NCBI RefSeq assembly: GCF_034652275.1
Contig: NZ_JAXIWG010000003.1
Coordinates: 248,001-312,000 of the forward strand
Direction: 5' to 3'
Length of the DNA: 64,000 nucleotides
DNA from: Yoonia sp034652275
GTDB lineage: Bacteria; Pseudomonadota; Alphaproteobacteria; Rhodobacterales; Rhodobacteraceae
In this document: positions 42,623 to 51,614 of the stretch, piece by piece
How positions within the stretch are numbered: position 1 is the stretch's first letter
How the letters are laid out: the number at the start of each line of letters is the position of its first letter
The notes under the pieces: generated by a model
The model's database searches: none
What the model was told of the DNA's origin: nothing
What the model saw: the letters and a program-made list of their open reading frames with translations, nothing else
Position numbers and translations under genes: made by a program

Positions 42623-43179
42623 CTGGGATCATCCAGCAGCGCGGTGATGATCGCGACCGCGCTGTCGCTGGACCAGTCCGCCTCGCCCTGCATACGGGCA
42701 ATTTCCATGCCTTCGGGGTCAAGGATCAGGGTCACGGGCAGGCCCAGCACCCCCATGCTGCGGGCAAACCGCTGGCGGGCATCGGTGTGCAGCGGCAGGT
42801 TGTCGACGCCGATTTCATCGAAAAAGCGTTGCATCGCGGGCAGGGGGTTGGGACCGACGGCGATGGTCACGACCTCGAAGTCATCGCCGCCAAGGTCGCT
42901 TTGCAATGCGGACAGATGCGGCATCTCGATCCGGCAGGGCGCGCACCATGTCGCCCAGAAGTTCAGCACGACATAGCGCCCCTGCAGATCGGCCAGCACC
43001 ATCTCGCTGCCGTCCTCGTGGGTGAAGGCCTCGTCTGTCGTCGCGATGGGGGCTGCATGAAATACCAGCTTGCGCATGTCGCCTTCGCGCAGGTCGGCGA
43101 TATCGGCGGGTTGGGCCGCGCCAAGGTTTGCAACGCCCAGCAGGGCCGTATAAAGCAGGGCTGACAGTAACTGACGCAT
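42619..43179 (-). CDS. TlpA/ResA-family thiol-disulfide oxidoreductase
   Basis: A 186-aa protein with an N-terminal signal/anchor (MRQLLSALLYTALLGVANLGAA) and a thioredoxin-like domain carrying the active site FWATWCAPCRIEMP. In relatives it reduces apocytochrome c or copper-site cysteines in the periplasm. cis-Pro region: GVLGLPVTLILDPEG. It is divergent from argH with 14 bp between start codons and convergent with yqgE through CTAG. Confidence 0.92.
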   Translation of the reverse strand: MRQLLSALLYTALLGVANLGAAQPADIADLREGDMRKLVFHAAPIATTDEAFTHEDGSEMVLADLQGRYVVLNFWATWCAPCRIEMPHLSALQSDLGGDDFEVVTIAVGPNPLPAMQRFFDEIGVDNLPLHTDARQRFARSMGVLGLPVTLILDPEGMEIARMQGEADWSSDSAVAIITALLDDPS

Positions 43180-43193
43180 GGGCGCATTCCTTC

Positions 43194-44582
43194 ATGACCA
43201 AGACCGCTAACACGATGTGGGGTGGCCGTTTCGCCGCCGGACCGGACGCGATCATGGAGGCGATCAACGCCTCGATCGGGTTCGACCGCCGTCTGGCACC
43301 GCAAGACATCGCCGGGTCGCGAGCCCATGCCGCCATGTTGGCCGCCTGTGACATCATCTCAGATACAGATGCGGAGGCGATCCGGAAAGGCCTTCTCACT
43401 GTATTGTCAGAGATTGAAACGGGCGATTTCCCGTTCTCGACCGCGTTGGAAGATATCCACATGAACGTGGAGTCCCGCCTGCGCGAATTGATCGGCGAAC
43501 CGGCAGGGCGGTTGCACACCGCAAGGTCGCGCAACGATCAGGTGGCGGTGGATTTCCGGCTTTGGGTTCGCGATCAATGCGATCAGGCGGATGCGGCGCT
43601 TGCGGCTTTACAGCAATCCTTGCTCGGTCAGGCAGAGGCGGGGGCGGATTGGGTGATGCCCGGCTTCACCCATTTGCAGACCGCCCAACCGGTGACATGG
43701 GGCCATCACATGCTGGCCTATGTTGAAATGCTGGCGCGGGACCGTGGCCGTTTCGCCGATGCGCGCAAACGTATGAACCTGTCGCCTTTGGGCGCGGCGG
43801 CGCTGGCGGGCACGTCCTTCCCGATCGACCGGCACATGACAGCCGAAGCCTTGGGCTTTGACGGCCCGATGGCCAATTCGCTCGACGCTGTCAGCGACCG
43901 CGATTTCGCGCTGGAGTTTCTGGCGGCTGCCAGCATCTGTGCGATGCATCTCAGCCGTCTGGCCGAAGAACTGGTGATCTGGTCGTCGGCGCAATTCCGG
44001 TTCGTGAAGATGTCGGACAAATGGTCCACCGGATCATCCATCATGCCGCAGAAACGCAATCCTGACGCGGCTGAACTGATCCGCGCCAAGATCGGGCGGA
44101 TTTTCGGGGCCAATGTCGCGCTGATGACGGTGATGAAAGGTCTGCCGCTGACCTACTCCAAGGACATGCAGGAAGACAAGGAACAGACCTTCGACGCCGC
44201 CGACAGCCTGATGCTGGCGCTGGCCGCGATGACGGGCATGGTGGCCGACATGACCGCCAACCGCGATGTGCTGAAATCGGCCGCCAGCAGCGGGTTTTCC
44301 ACCGCCACCGATCTGGCTGACTGGCTGGTGCGCGAACTGGGCCTGCCGTTCCGCGAGGCGCATCACGTCACCGGATCGCTGGTGGCACTGGCCGAATCCA
44401 AAGGCTGCGACCTGCCGGACCTGACCCTTGCGGATATGCAGGGCGTGCATGCGGGCATCAGGCAGGACGTGTTCGACGTCTTGGGGGTTGAAAATTCGGT
44501 CGCTTCGCGCACAAGCTACGGTGGCACGGCGCCTGCACAGGTCCGCGCACGGATCGCAGCCTGGAAAGAGGTTCTGACATGA
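43194..44582 (+). CDS. argH: Argininosuccinate lyase
   Basis: Last step of arginine synthesis: splits argininosuccinate to arginine and fumarate. The 462-aa protein has the superfamily signature GSSIMPQKRNPDAAE with catalytic Ser, and HTARSRNDQVAVDFRLW. The start at 43194 (MTKTANTMWGGRF) is family-typical. Its stop overlaps the ATG of a small lipoprotein gene (ATGA), so the two are coupled. Confidence 0.97.
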   Translation: MTKTANTMWGGRFAAGPDAIMEAINASIGFDRRLAPQDIAGSRAHAAMLAACDIISDTDAEAIRKGLLTVLSEIETGDFPFSTALEDIHMNVESRLRELIGEPAGRLHTARSRNDQVAVDFRLWVRDQCDQADAALAALQQSLLGQAEAGADWVMPGFTHLQTAQPVTWGHHMLAYVEMLARDRGRFADARKRMNLSPLGAAALAGTSFPIDRHMTAEALGFDGPMANSLDAVSDRDFALEFLAAASICAMHLSRLAEELVIWSSAQFRFVKMSDKWSTGSSIMPQKRNPDAAELIRAKIGRIFGANVALMTVMKGLPLTYSKDMQEDKEQTFDAADSLMLALAAMTGMVADMTANRDVLKSAASSGFSTATDLADWLVRELGLPFREAHHVTGSLVALAESKGCDLPDLTLADMQGVHAGIRQDVFDVLGVENSVASRTSYGGTAPAQVRARIAAWKEVLT

Positions 44583-44752
44583 AACGCCTTGCCCTGATCG
44601 CGGTGATGACCGCACTTGCCGCCTGTGGCGCTGACGCGCCGCCGATGACCCCCAATGCCAATGTCGGCCTTAGCGTCGGGACAGGCGGCGTTTCCACGAA
44701 CGCCAGTGTCGGGGCCAGCAACGGTACGTTCTCGGTCGGGTTGGGGCTGTAA
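44579..44752 (+). CDS. Small Gly/Val/Asn-rich lipoprotein
   Basis: A 57-aa product: a lipoprotein signal MKRLALIAVMTALAACGAD (lipobox LAAC) followed by a mature tail of about 42 aa with repeated xxVGxS patterns (NVGLSVGTGG, NASVGASNGTFSVGLGL). The mature part may form a short beta-rich tail. No family known. It is sandwiched between argH (ATGA overlap) and a DUF2834 gene 1 bp downstream, so it is translated as part of this operon. Confidence 0.75.
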   Translation: MKRLALIAVMTALAACGADAPPMTPNANVGLSVGTGGVSTNASVGASNGTFSVGLGL

Positions 44753-44753
44753 G

Positions 44754-45092
44754 ATGCGCAATGTCTGGCTGGCGCTCGCGGTCTGGGGCACGATCCACCC
44801 GATGTATTATTTCATCTCGTGGTTCCAGGCGAACACATGGGACATCATGGCGATGGTCGATGCATGGCACGCCAATGCCGCGACCAGCGGTCTGGTCTGG
44901 GATCTGACTGTCGCGGCGGTGACGCTGACCGTCTGGGTGATCTACGAATCCCTGTCGACCCGCAACTTCCTGAGCCTGTTGGCCATCCCCGCGACCTTCA
45001 TGATCGGGGTCAGCTGCGGGTTGCCGCTTTACCTCTATCTGCGCAGCCGCGTCGTCTATACGCGCGACAAACACAAGGTGCGCAACTACTGA
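44754..45092 (+). CDS. DUF2834 membrane protein
   Basis: A 112-aa integral membrane protein with three helices; WGTIHPMYYFISWFQANTW and the terminal SCGLPLYLYLRSRV match DUF2834. Function unknown. The ATG starts 1 bp after the lipoprotein TAA, which indicates the same transcript. lysA follows 74 bp later in the same direction, consistent with an argH-lysA amino-acid operon carrying two small envelope genes. Confidence 0.82.
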   Translation: MRNVWLALAVWGTIHPMYYFISWFQANTWDIMAMVDAWHANAATSGLVWDLTVAAVTLTVWVIYESLSTRNFLSLLAIPATFMIGVSCGLPLYLYLRSRVVYTRDKHKVRNY

Positions 45093-45166
45093 TACTTTTT
45101 GCGGGCTTGGTCTTTGGCGCGGCTCTGCTATGTCCCCGACATGACGCTGGATAAGGGCCGCAAGGC

Positions 45167-46435
45167 ATGGATCATTTTCTTTACCGCAACGGCGCGCTTT
45201 ATGCCGAGGATGTCGCCATCGCCGACATCGCCGCCGCTGTTGGCACGCCGTTTTATGTCTATTCTACCGCGACCCTGACGCGGCATTTCCAGCTGTTCGA
45301 CGATGCTTTGGGCTTTGCCGACCATCTGGTCTGTTTTGCGATGAAATCGCTGTCCAACATCGCCGTCCTGCGGGTGCTGGCGCAGGCGGGCGCGGGCATG
45401 GATGTGGTATCGGGCGGCGAATATCTGCGCGCCAAGGCCGCAGGGGTGCCGGGTGAAAAAATCGTGTTTTCGGGCGTGGGCAAGACGGCGGATGAAATGC
45501 GCCTCGCGCTCGAAGGCGGCATCCGCCAGTTCAACGTCGAGAGCGAGCCAGAAATGATCGCACTTGACGCCGTGGCGCGGTCGCTAGGCAAGATTGCCCC
45601 CATCACCCTGCGCATCAACCCCGATGTCGATGCCAAGACGCATGCGAAAATCGCCACCGGCAAATCGGAAAACAAATTCGGCATCCCCATTTCGCGTGCG
45701 CGCGAGGTTTACGCGCTGGCCGCCACCCTGCCGGGGCTGAAGGTCGTGGGCATCGACGTGCATATCGGGTCACAACTGACCGAGCTTGCCCCGTTCGAGG
45801 CCGCCTATGCCAAGGTTGCGGAATTGACCGAAGCCCTGCGCGCCGACGGGCACGAGATCACCCGCCTTGATCTGGGCGGTGGCCTTGGCATCCCTTACAC
45901 CCGCTCGAATGAGGCGCCGCCGCTGCCGTCCGATTATGGCGCGATGATCGAACGGACCTTGGGCCATCTGGGGTGCGAGATCGAGATCGAACCGGGCCGC
46001 CTGATTTCTGGCAATGCGGGGCTGATGGTGTCGCAGGTCATCTATGTCAAATCCGGCGAGGATCGTGATTTCCTGATCCTTGATGGCGCGATGAACGATC
46101 TGATCCGCCCTGCGATGTACGATGCATGGCACGATATTGTCCCCGTGGTCGAACCCGCCCCCGGCACGGACCCTGCGCGCTATGATATCGTCGGACCTGT
46201 CTGTGAAAGCGGCGACACCTTTGCCAAAGGGCGCGATCTTCCGCCGATGCAGGCGGGCGATCTTGTCGCATTCCGGTCTGCGGGCGCTTATGGTGCGGTC
46301 ATGGCTTCGGAATACAATTCCCGCCCCTTGATCCCCGAAGTGCTGGTTCATGGCGATCAATTTGCAGTTATCCGCAAGCGTCCTAGCTATGAAGAAATGA
46401 TCGCACGCGATAGCCTGCCGGAATGGCTGGACTGA
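45167..46435 (+). CDS. lysA: Diaminopimelate decarboxylase
   Basis: PLP-dependent last step of lysine synthesis, 422 aa. The PLP lysine is in FAMKSLSNIAVLR; HIGSQL, GGGLGIPYTRSNE and the substrate-binding motif VCESGDTFAKGR are all present. It pairs functionally with dapA at 59027. Followed 16 bp later by the TIGR02302 gene, a common alphaproteobacterial order. Confidence 0.97.
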   Translation: MDHFLYRNGALYAEDVAIADIAAAVGTPFYVYSTATLTRHFQLFDDALGFADHLVCFAMKSLSNIAVLRVLAQAGAGMDVVSGGEYLRAKAAGVPGEKIVFSGVGKTADEMRLALEGGIRQFNVESEPEMIALDAVARSLGKIAPITLRINPDVDAKTHAKIATGKSENKFGIPISRAREVYALAATLPGLKVVGIDVHIGSQLTELAPFEAAYAKVAELTEALRADGHEITRLDLGGGLGIPYTRSNEAPPLPSDYGAMIERTLGHLGCEIEIEPGRLISGNAGLMVSQVIYVKSGEDRDFLILDGAMNDLIRPAMYDAWHDIVPVVEPAPGTDPARYDIVGPVCESGDTFAKGRDLPPMQAGDLVAFRSAGAYGAVMASEYNSRPLIPEVLVHGDQFAVIRKRPSYEEMIARDSLPEWLD

Positions 46436-46451
46436 CCCAACCAAGCGGAGA

Positions 46452-49061
46452 GTGACGCTGACACAAATTTCCGACCAGATGCGCCACCTGCGCTTGCCTG
46501 TCCGCCTCACGCGGGTAGGGATGGCGGCTGAAAACGCGGTACGCTGTTTCTGGCCGGTCTGGACCATCGGGTTTCTCTGCCTCGCGCCGCTGATGATGGG
46601 CTGGCAGGATATCCTGCCGCTCGAGGTGGTCGGGGCTTTCGCTGGCGTCGGCGGCGTGGCCTTCGTTGCTGCGCTGGTCTGGGGCGCTCGGCGGTTCCAT
46701 ATGCCCACCACGACCGAGGCGCTGGCCCGCGTCGATGCCGCCATGCCGGGTCGCCCGATTGCGGCTGTGGCGGATGTGCAGGCCATCGGCGCATCAGATC
46801 CGGCCTCTGTCGCGGTCTGGCAGGCGCATGTCGCGCGCATGGCCGAGCGTACGAAATCTGCCCGCGCTGTCGAACCCGATCTGCGCATCGCGGACCGCGA
46901 CCCGTACGGCCTGCGGTTCATCGCGGTCCTGTTCTTTGTCACGGCCCTGTTGTTCGGATCGTTCTTGCGGGTCGCATCGGTCGGTGACATCGTGACGGGA
47001 CCATCGGCTGCGATGGCTTCGGGCCCGATCTGGGAAGGCTGGGTCGAACCGCCCGCCTATACGGGCCGCCCGTCGCTGTATCTCAACGACATTCCCGAAG
47101 GACCGCTGCGGGTGCCTGAGGGCAGCAGGGTCACACTGCGGGTCTATGGCGACAACGGCAGGATCAGCCTGATCGAGGACGTCTCTGGCCGCGGGGAAGA
47201 GGTCACGCCACTTTCCGATGGTCAGCAGCAGTTCGACATCGTCTATTCCGGCACGTTCGCGCTGGACGGCGAAAACGGGCGGCGTTGGACCGTGACAGCC
47301 GTAGCGGACGAGCCGCCGTTCGTTACGCTGACCGACCCGATTACCTCTGACGCGATGGGCGAGATGTCGCAGCCGTTCCGCGCGACGGATGACTATGGCA
47401 TCGAAAGCGGGACCGCGACGATCGCGCTGGATTTGGCGGCGGTAGAGCGGGTGCATGGTTTGACCACCGACCCTGATCCGATCGCCCCGCTTGTGCTGGA
47501 CCTACCGATGCCGTTCACAGGCGACAGGACAGAGTTCGACGCATTTCTTGTCGAAAACCTCAGCGAGCATCCTCTGGCGAACCTGCCGGTGACGCTGCAA
47601 CTGTCAGTGACTGATGCGGCCGGCCAGACCGCGACGACAGCGCCGGAACCCCTGATCTTGCCGGGGCGCCGGTTTTTCCAACCCTTCGCCCGCGCGGTGA
47701 TCGAACAGCGTCGTGACCTGATGTGGTCGCGCGACAACGCCCGCCGTGTCGGGCAGATCTTGCGCGCCGTGTCGCACAGGCCCGAGGATATTTTTACCTC
47801 TGAAACCATGTATCTGCGCCTGCGCACGATCATCCGGCGGATCGACAACACGATGCTGGTCGGTATGGATGACGAGGCACAGGCCGAGATTGTAACCGCC
47901 CTTTGGGACCTTGCCATCCAGCTGGAAGATGGCCGCCTTGCCGATGCCCGCGAGCGTCTGCGCCGCGCGCAGGAACGGCTGGCCGAGGCGATGCGCAACG
48001 GGGCGTCCGATGCCGAAATTGCAGAACTGATGCAGGAGTTGCGCGAAGCGACCAACGATTACATGCGCATGCTGGCCGAACAGGCCGAACCTGGCGACGG
48101 CACCGATCAGGCCGACAACAGCGAAAACAGCATGGAAATGTCGATGAGCGATCTGCAGGCCATGATGGACCGGATCGAAGAGCTGATGCAGGAAGGCCGG
48201 ATGGAAGAAGCGCAGGCGCTGATGGAAGAGCTGAACCGCCTGATGGAAAACATGCGCGTCACGCAGGGCGAAGGGGGCGACGGCCCGCCGATGCCGGGCC
48301 AGCAGTCGATGCAGGATCTGGCCGAAACATTGCGTGACCAGCAGGACCTGTCCGATGATGCGTTCCGCGAGCTGCAGGAAGGTTTCAATCAGGGTCAGCA
48401 GGGTCAGCAACCAGGCCAGCAAGGTCAGGACGGCCAACAAGACGGCCAGCAAGGTCAGGATGGTGACCAACCGGGCCAGCAAGGTCAGAACGGCCAGCAG
48501 CAGGGCCAAGGTCAGGGCGGGCAGCAAGGTGAAGACGGCCAAGGTTCGGGCAGCGACCCGCGCAGCCTGAGCGACCGCCAGCAGGCGCTGCGACAGGAAT
48601 TGCAGCGCCAGCGTGATGGCTTGCCCAACCTGCCCGGTGACGCAGGCGAGGCTGCACGCAATTCTCTCGACCGTGCCGAAGGTGCGATGGAAGGCGCCGA
48701 AGAGGCCTTGCGCGGTGGTGATCTGGCTGAAGCGATCGACCGGCAGGCCGAGGCGCTGGATGCTTTGCGCAACGGGATGCGCGAATTGGGTCAGGCTCTG
48801 GCCGAAGGGCAGACCGGCGAGCCCGGTCAGCAAGGTGAACAGGGCGAAGCGGCAGGGCGTGCTGTGCCAGGCCAGCGTGACCCGCTGGGTCGCGAAACCG
48901 GCAACACTGGCCAGATGGGCACCGATCAGAACCTTTTGGGCGGGCTCGATATCAACCGCCGCGCCGCCGAGCTTTTGGACGAAATCCGCCGCCGGTCAGC
49001 CGAACAGGACCGCCCCGAAGTCGAACGCGATTACCTGCGCCGTCTGCTTGGTCAGTTCTGA
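46452..49061 (+). CDS. TIGR02302/DUF4175 family membrane protein with Gln/Gly repeats
   Basis: An 869-aa protein with two N-terminal helices and a third near 155-172 (FIAVLFFVTALLFGSF), a large periplasmic region, helical Met/Glu-rich segments (about 500-640) and a low-complexity Gln/Gly/Asp tract at about residues 646-702. Function unknown; the family is alphaproteobacterial and usually follows lysA. The start is uncertain: the GTG at 46452 has GGAG only 1 bp away. It overlaps the convergent zinc-ribbon gene by 10 bp. Confidence 0.85.
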   Translation: MTLTQISDQMRHLRLPVRLTRVGMAAENAVRCFWPVWTIGFLCLAPLMMGWQDILPLEVVGAFAGVGGVAFVAALVWGARRFHMPTTTEALARVDAAMPGRPIAAVADVQAIGASDPASVAVWQAHVARMAERTKSARAVEPDLRIADRDPYGLRFIAVLFFVTALLFGSFLRVASVGDIVTGPSAAMASGPIWEGWVEPPAYTGRPSLYLNDIPEGPLRVPEGSRVTLRVYGDNGRISLIEDVSGRGEEVTPLSDGQQQFDIVYSGTFALDGENGRRWTVTAVADEPPFVTLTDPITSDAMGEMSQPFRATDDYGIESGTATIALDLAAVERVHGLTTDPDPIAPLVLDLPMPFTGDRTEFDAFLVENLSEHPLANLPVTLQLSVTDAAGQTATTAPEPLILPGRRFFQPFARAVIEQRRDLMWSRDNARRVGQILRAVSHRPEDIFTSETMYLRLRTIIRRIDNTMLVGMDDEAQAEIVTALWDLAIQLEDGRLADARERLRRAQERLAEAMRNGASDAEIAELMQELREATNDYMRMLAEQAEPGDGTDQADNSENSMEMSMSDLQAMMDRIEELMQEGRMEEAQALMEELNRLMENMRVTQGEGGDGPPMPGQQSMQDLAETLRDQQDLSDDAFRELQEGFNQGQQGQQPGQQGQDGQQDGQQGQDGDQPGQQGQNGQQQGQGQGGQQGEDGQGSGSDPRSLSDRQQALRQELQRQRDGLPNLPGDAGEAARNSLDRAEGAMEGAEEALRGGDLAEAIDRQAEALDALRNGMRELGQALAEGQTGEPGQQGEQGEAAGRAVPGQRDPLGRETGNTGQMGTDQNLLGGLDINRRAAELLDEIRRRSAEQDRPEVERDYLRRLLGQF
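48387..48555 (+). repeat. In-frame Gln/Gly-coding tandem repeat
   Basis: Imperfect tandem units built from CAGCAAGGTCAG-type codons encode runs such as QQGQDGQQDGQQGQ inside the TIGR02302 gene. Unit length is irregular (multiples of 3), so length change would keep the frame. It is expected to be a flexible, hydrophilic linker. Confidence 0.8.
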
Positions 49062-49885
49062 GCGGGCTGGTCCTCTGCAGCACTGTTTGTGACGCTGTCG
49101 GTCAACGACGACACGGCACGGTCGAGCGACAGGCGCAGGTCATCGATTGTGGTTACATAGGCCGTCATCGCGCTTTGCGTTTGCGGGAAACTCTCGGTGA
49201 TCTGATCCGCGAAGACGTAAGGTGCAAGAAGGATCGCGAAAACCAGAAGCACAAAGGCAAAGCCACGCCGGAACCCGCGCCGCTTGACGACCTCTTCCTG
49301 CTCTGTGGATGTCAATTGCGGTTCGGCGGTTTGTGACCGGGCGCGCAGACTGCTGTTGATGTCGTTCATGCTGGGCATGTCGCGCGGGTTGGTGTCTGTG
49401 TGTGGTTCTGGTTCTGGTTGAGGCTGCGGGATGATCACGCGGGGCGCGTCCGGTTCCGTGCGGGTCGTGGCGGCGCGCACGGGTTCTGCGGGTTTCGGAG
49501 CGGCAGCGACGCGCACGCCACCCTCGGCTTCGGTCATCTGGGCGATCCGGCGGCGTGTTTCATCGGCATCGACAGCGGGCTTGGGCACGGTATCATCTTG
49601 TGTCTTGGGCGGGCTGCCGGTCCCGGAGGCGCGCAGCTTTTGTTCGCGCGCGGCCTCTTCGCGCAGGATGTCGCTGATCGAGGGATCGACCGGTTTGCGC
49701 GCAGGCGGCGCATCCTGCTGCACTGCAGGGTCGGGCATCTTGGGGCCGGGCAATGCCCCCGATTTCGCGCCGGTCTGGAACCATGTGTAATTGCAGCTGG
49801 AGCATTGCACATCCCGTCCGCCAGATGGGATCGCATCGTCGGCGACATCGTATTGTGCGCCGCAGTTGGGACATATCAAACGCAT
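49052..49885 (-). CDS. MJ0042-type zinc-ribbon membrane protein
   Basis: A 277-aa protein starting with a zinc ribbon (MRLICPNCGAQYDVADDAIP ... CSSCNYTW, two CxxC pairs), a long disordered Pro/Glu/Ala-rich linker, one membrane helix (about 220-238, FAFVLLVFAILLAPYVFA) and a C-terminal helical tail. The family is typically found next to ftsEX in alphaproteobacteria; a role in division or envelope is suggested by context only. Divergent from ftsE. Confidence 0.83.
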   Translation of the reverse strand: MRLICPNCGAQYDVADDAIPSGGRDVQCSSCNYTWFQTGAKSGALPGPKMPDPAVQQDAPPARKPVDPSISDILREEAAREQKLRASGTGSPPKTQDDTVPKPAVDADETRRRIAQMTEAEGGVRVAAAPKPAEPVRAATTRTEPDAPRVIIPQPQPEPEPHTDTNPRDMPSMNDINSSLRARSQTAEPQLTSTEQEEVVKRRGFRRGFAFVLLVFAILLAPYVFADQITESFPQTQSAMTAYVTTIDDLRLSLDRAVSSLTDSVTNSAAEDQPAQN

Positions 49886-50049
49886 TCTACTCAACCCTCT
49901 GATCCGGCGACGTCGATTTGGTGTTGTAACCCGCGCCAATCTAGCGATGACCCTGTCAAACGCAAGGATTAGCGCAAGACCCGGCGAAGGTGTCATTGAA
50001 TCCCGGCATGGTTTTCGGCAATACAGCGGCGACAGGCAAAGGAAAGATC

Positions 50050-50724
50050 GTGATAGAACTCGACAACGTGTCTTATGGATATGGGGGAACGGCCTTGTTT
50101 ACAGGGCTGTCGCTCAAGCTGGCGCCGGGGTCGTTCCATTTTCTGACCGGCCCGTCAGGGGCTGGGAAAACCACCCTGCTGCGCTTGTGCTATGCCGATC
50201 TGCGTGCGAACAGCGGCAAGGTGCGCCTGTTTGGGCAGGATGCCGCCGCCCTGACGCGCGACGAGGTGGCAATGGCACGCCGACGGATCGGGGTCGTCCA
50301 TCAGGACTGCCAGTTTCTTGATCACCTGTCGATTGCGGAAAACATCGCGCTGCCGCTGACCGTCGCCGACCGGATCGCGGATGCGCAGAACAATCTGGCC
50401 GAATTGCTGGCATGGGTCAGCCTTGGCCCGCAGGCAGGCCAGCGCCCGCCGCAGCTGTCAGGCGGTGAACGCCAGCGCGCGGCACTGGCGCGCGCCGTCA
50501 TCATGTCGCCCGATGTGGTGATCGCGGATGAACCCACCGGCAATGTCGATTGGGAAATGTCCCAGCGCCTGCTTGCCCTGTTGGTCGAACTGAACCGCAT
50601 GGGCAAGACGATCCTGATCGCCACGCATGATCTGGCGATGATCCGGTCGATGAAATCGGACGTGAATGCGCGTGTCCTGCGGCTCAAGGGCGGGCAGCTG
50701 GTGCAGGCGGGGGCGGATCTGTGA
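50050..50724 (+). CDS. ftsE: Cell division ATP-binding protein FtsE
   Basis: ABC ATPase that, with FtsX, controls septal peptidoglycan hydrolysis. The 224-aa protein has Walker A GPSGAGKTTLL, signature LSGGERQRAALARA, Walker B VVIADEPTGNVDW and the H-loop ATHD. I choose the GTG at 50050 (VIELDNVSYGYGG) behind GGAAAG; upstream in-frame ATGs at 49990 and 50008 would add 14-20 residues not seen in FtsE. Coupled by GTGA to ftsX. Confidence 0.92.
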   Translation: MIELDNVSYGYGGTALFTGLSLKLAPGSFHFLTGPSGAGKTTLLRLCYADLRANSGKVRLFGQDAAALTRDEVAMARRRIGVVHQDCQFLDHLSIAENIALPLTVADRIADAQNNLAELLAWVSLGPQAGQRPPQLSGGERQRAALARAVIMSPDVVIADEPTGNVDWEMSQRLLALLVELNRMGKTILIATHDLAMIRSMKSDVNARVLRLKGGQLVQAGADL

Positions 50725-51614
50725 AGAACGTTCTTGCGCTGATTATGGGCGACCCTCTGGCCGACCGCGCGGTGCCACCTACGGGTATTTCCGCACGTCT
50801 GACGGTGTTTGTCGCGGCGGCGATGGCATTTCTGGCGGTCTTTGCGCTGGCGCTGTCGCTGACGGCGGGGCGGCTGGCCAGTGGCTGGGCCGACGATCTG
50901 GCGCAATCCGCGACGCTGCGCTTGCCTGCGGATCTGGATGAAACCAACGAGGCGTTGCGCGCCGCCGTGAACGTCTTGCAGACGACAATCGGCGTTGCCT
51001 CTGCCCGGGTGCTGGAGGCGGATGAACAGCGCGCCTTGCTCGCCCCGTGGTTCGGGCCGGATATTCCCGTGGAATCCCTGCCCGTGCCGCAGCTCATCGA
51101 GATCCTGCCTGATGAGGAGGGTTACGACGCCGAGGGCCTGCGCGCCCGCCTGCAGGCCGAGGTGCCGGGGGCCGTTCTGGACGACCATGGCGCATGGCGT
51201 GAACCCTTGCTGGCTGCCGCCCAGCGGTTGCGTCTGGTAGGGTGGAGCGTGCTGGCCTTGATCGGGGCCGTCATGGCCGCGATGATCACGCTGGCGGCAC
51301 ATGCGTCCCTTGCCGCGAATGCGCAGGTGATCCGCGTGTTGCGTCTGGTCGGCGCGCGGGATGCCTATATCGCGCGGGCTTTTGTGCGGCGGTTCACCCT
51401 GCGTGCGGGGCTGGGCGCGATCCTGGGTACTGTGCTGGCGCTGGTGGCGCTGCAAGGGTTGCCGCAGGCCGATGTCGCGGGGGGCAGCGGCACGCCTTTC
51501 GGATTTGTCGGGCTTGACTGGATTTGGCCGCTGGCGATTCCGCTTTTGTCGGCTATCGTGGCCTTCGCGGCGACACGGGCAGCCGCATTTCGCAGGCTGA
51601 AGGAACAGACATGA
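50721..51614 (+). CDS. ftsX: Cell division protein FtsX
   Basis: A 297-aa four-helix membrane partner of FtsE. An N-terminal helix (FVAAAMAFLAVFALALSLTA), a periplasmic loop (about 55-160) and three C-terminal helices, with VLRLVGARDAYIARAFVRRF typical of FtsX/MacB-like permeases. It starts at GTG within the ftsE stop overlap (GTGA) and ends in an ATGA overlap with the acyltransferase gene. Confidence 0.92.
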   Translation: MKNVLALIMGDPLADRAVPPTGISARLTVFVAAAMAFLAVFALALSLTAGRLASGWADDLAQSATLRLPADLDETNEALRAAVNVLQTTIGVASARVLEADEQRALLAPWFGPDIPVESLPVPQLIEILPDEEGYDAEGLRARLQAEVPGAVLDDHGAWREPLLAAAQRLRLVGWSVLALIGAVMAAMITLAAHASLAANAQVIRVLRLVGARDAYIARAFVRRFTLRAGLGAILGTVLALVALQGLPQADVAGGSGTPFGFVGLDWIWPLAIPLLSAIVAFAATRAAAFRRLKEQT

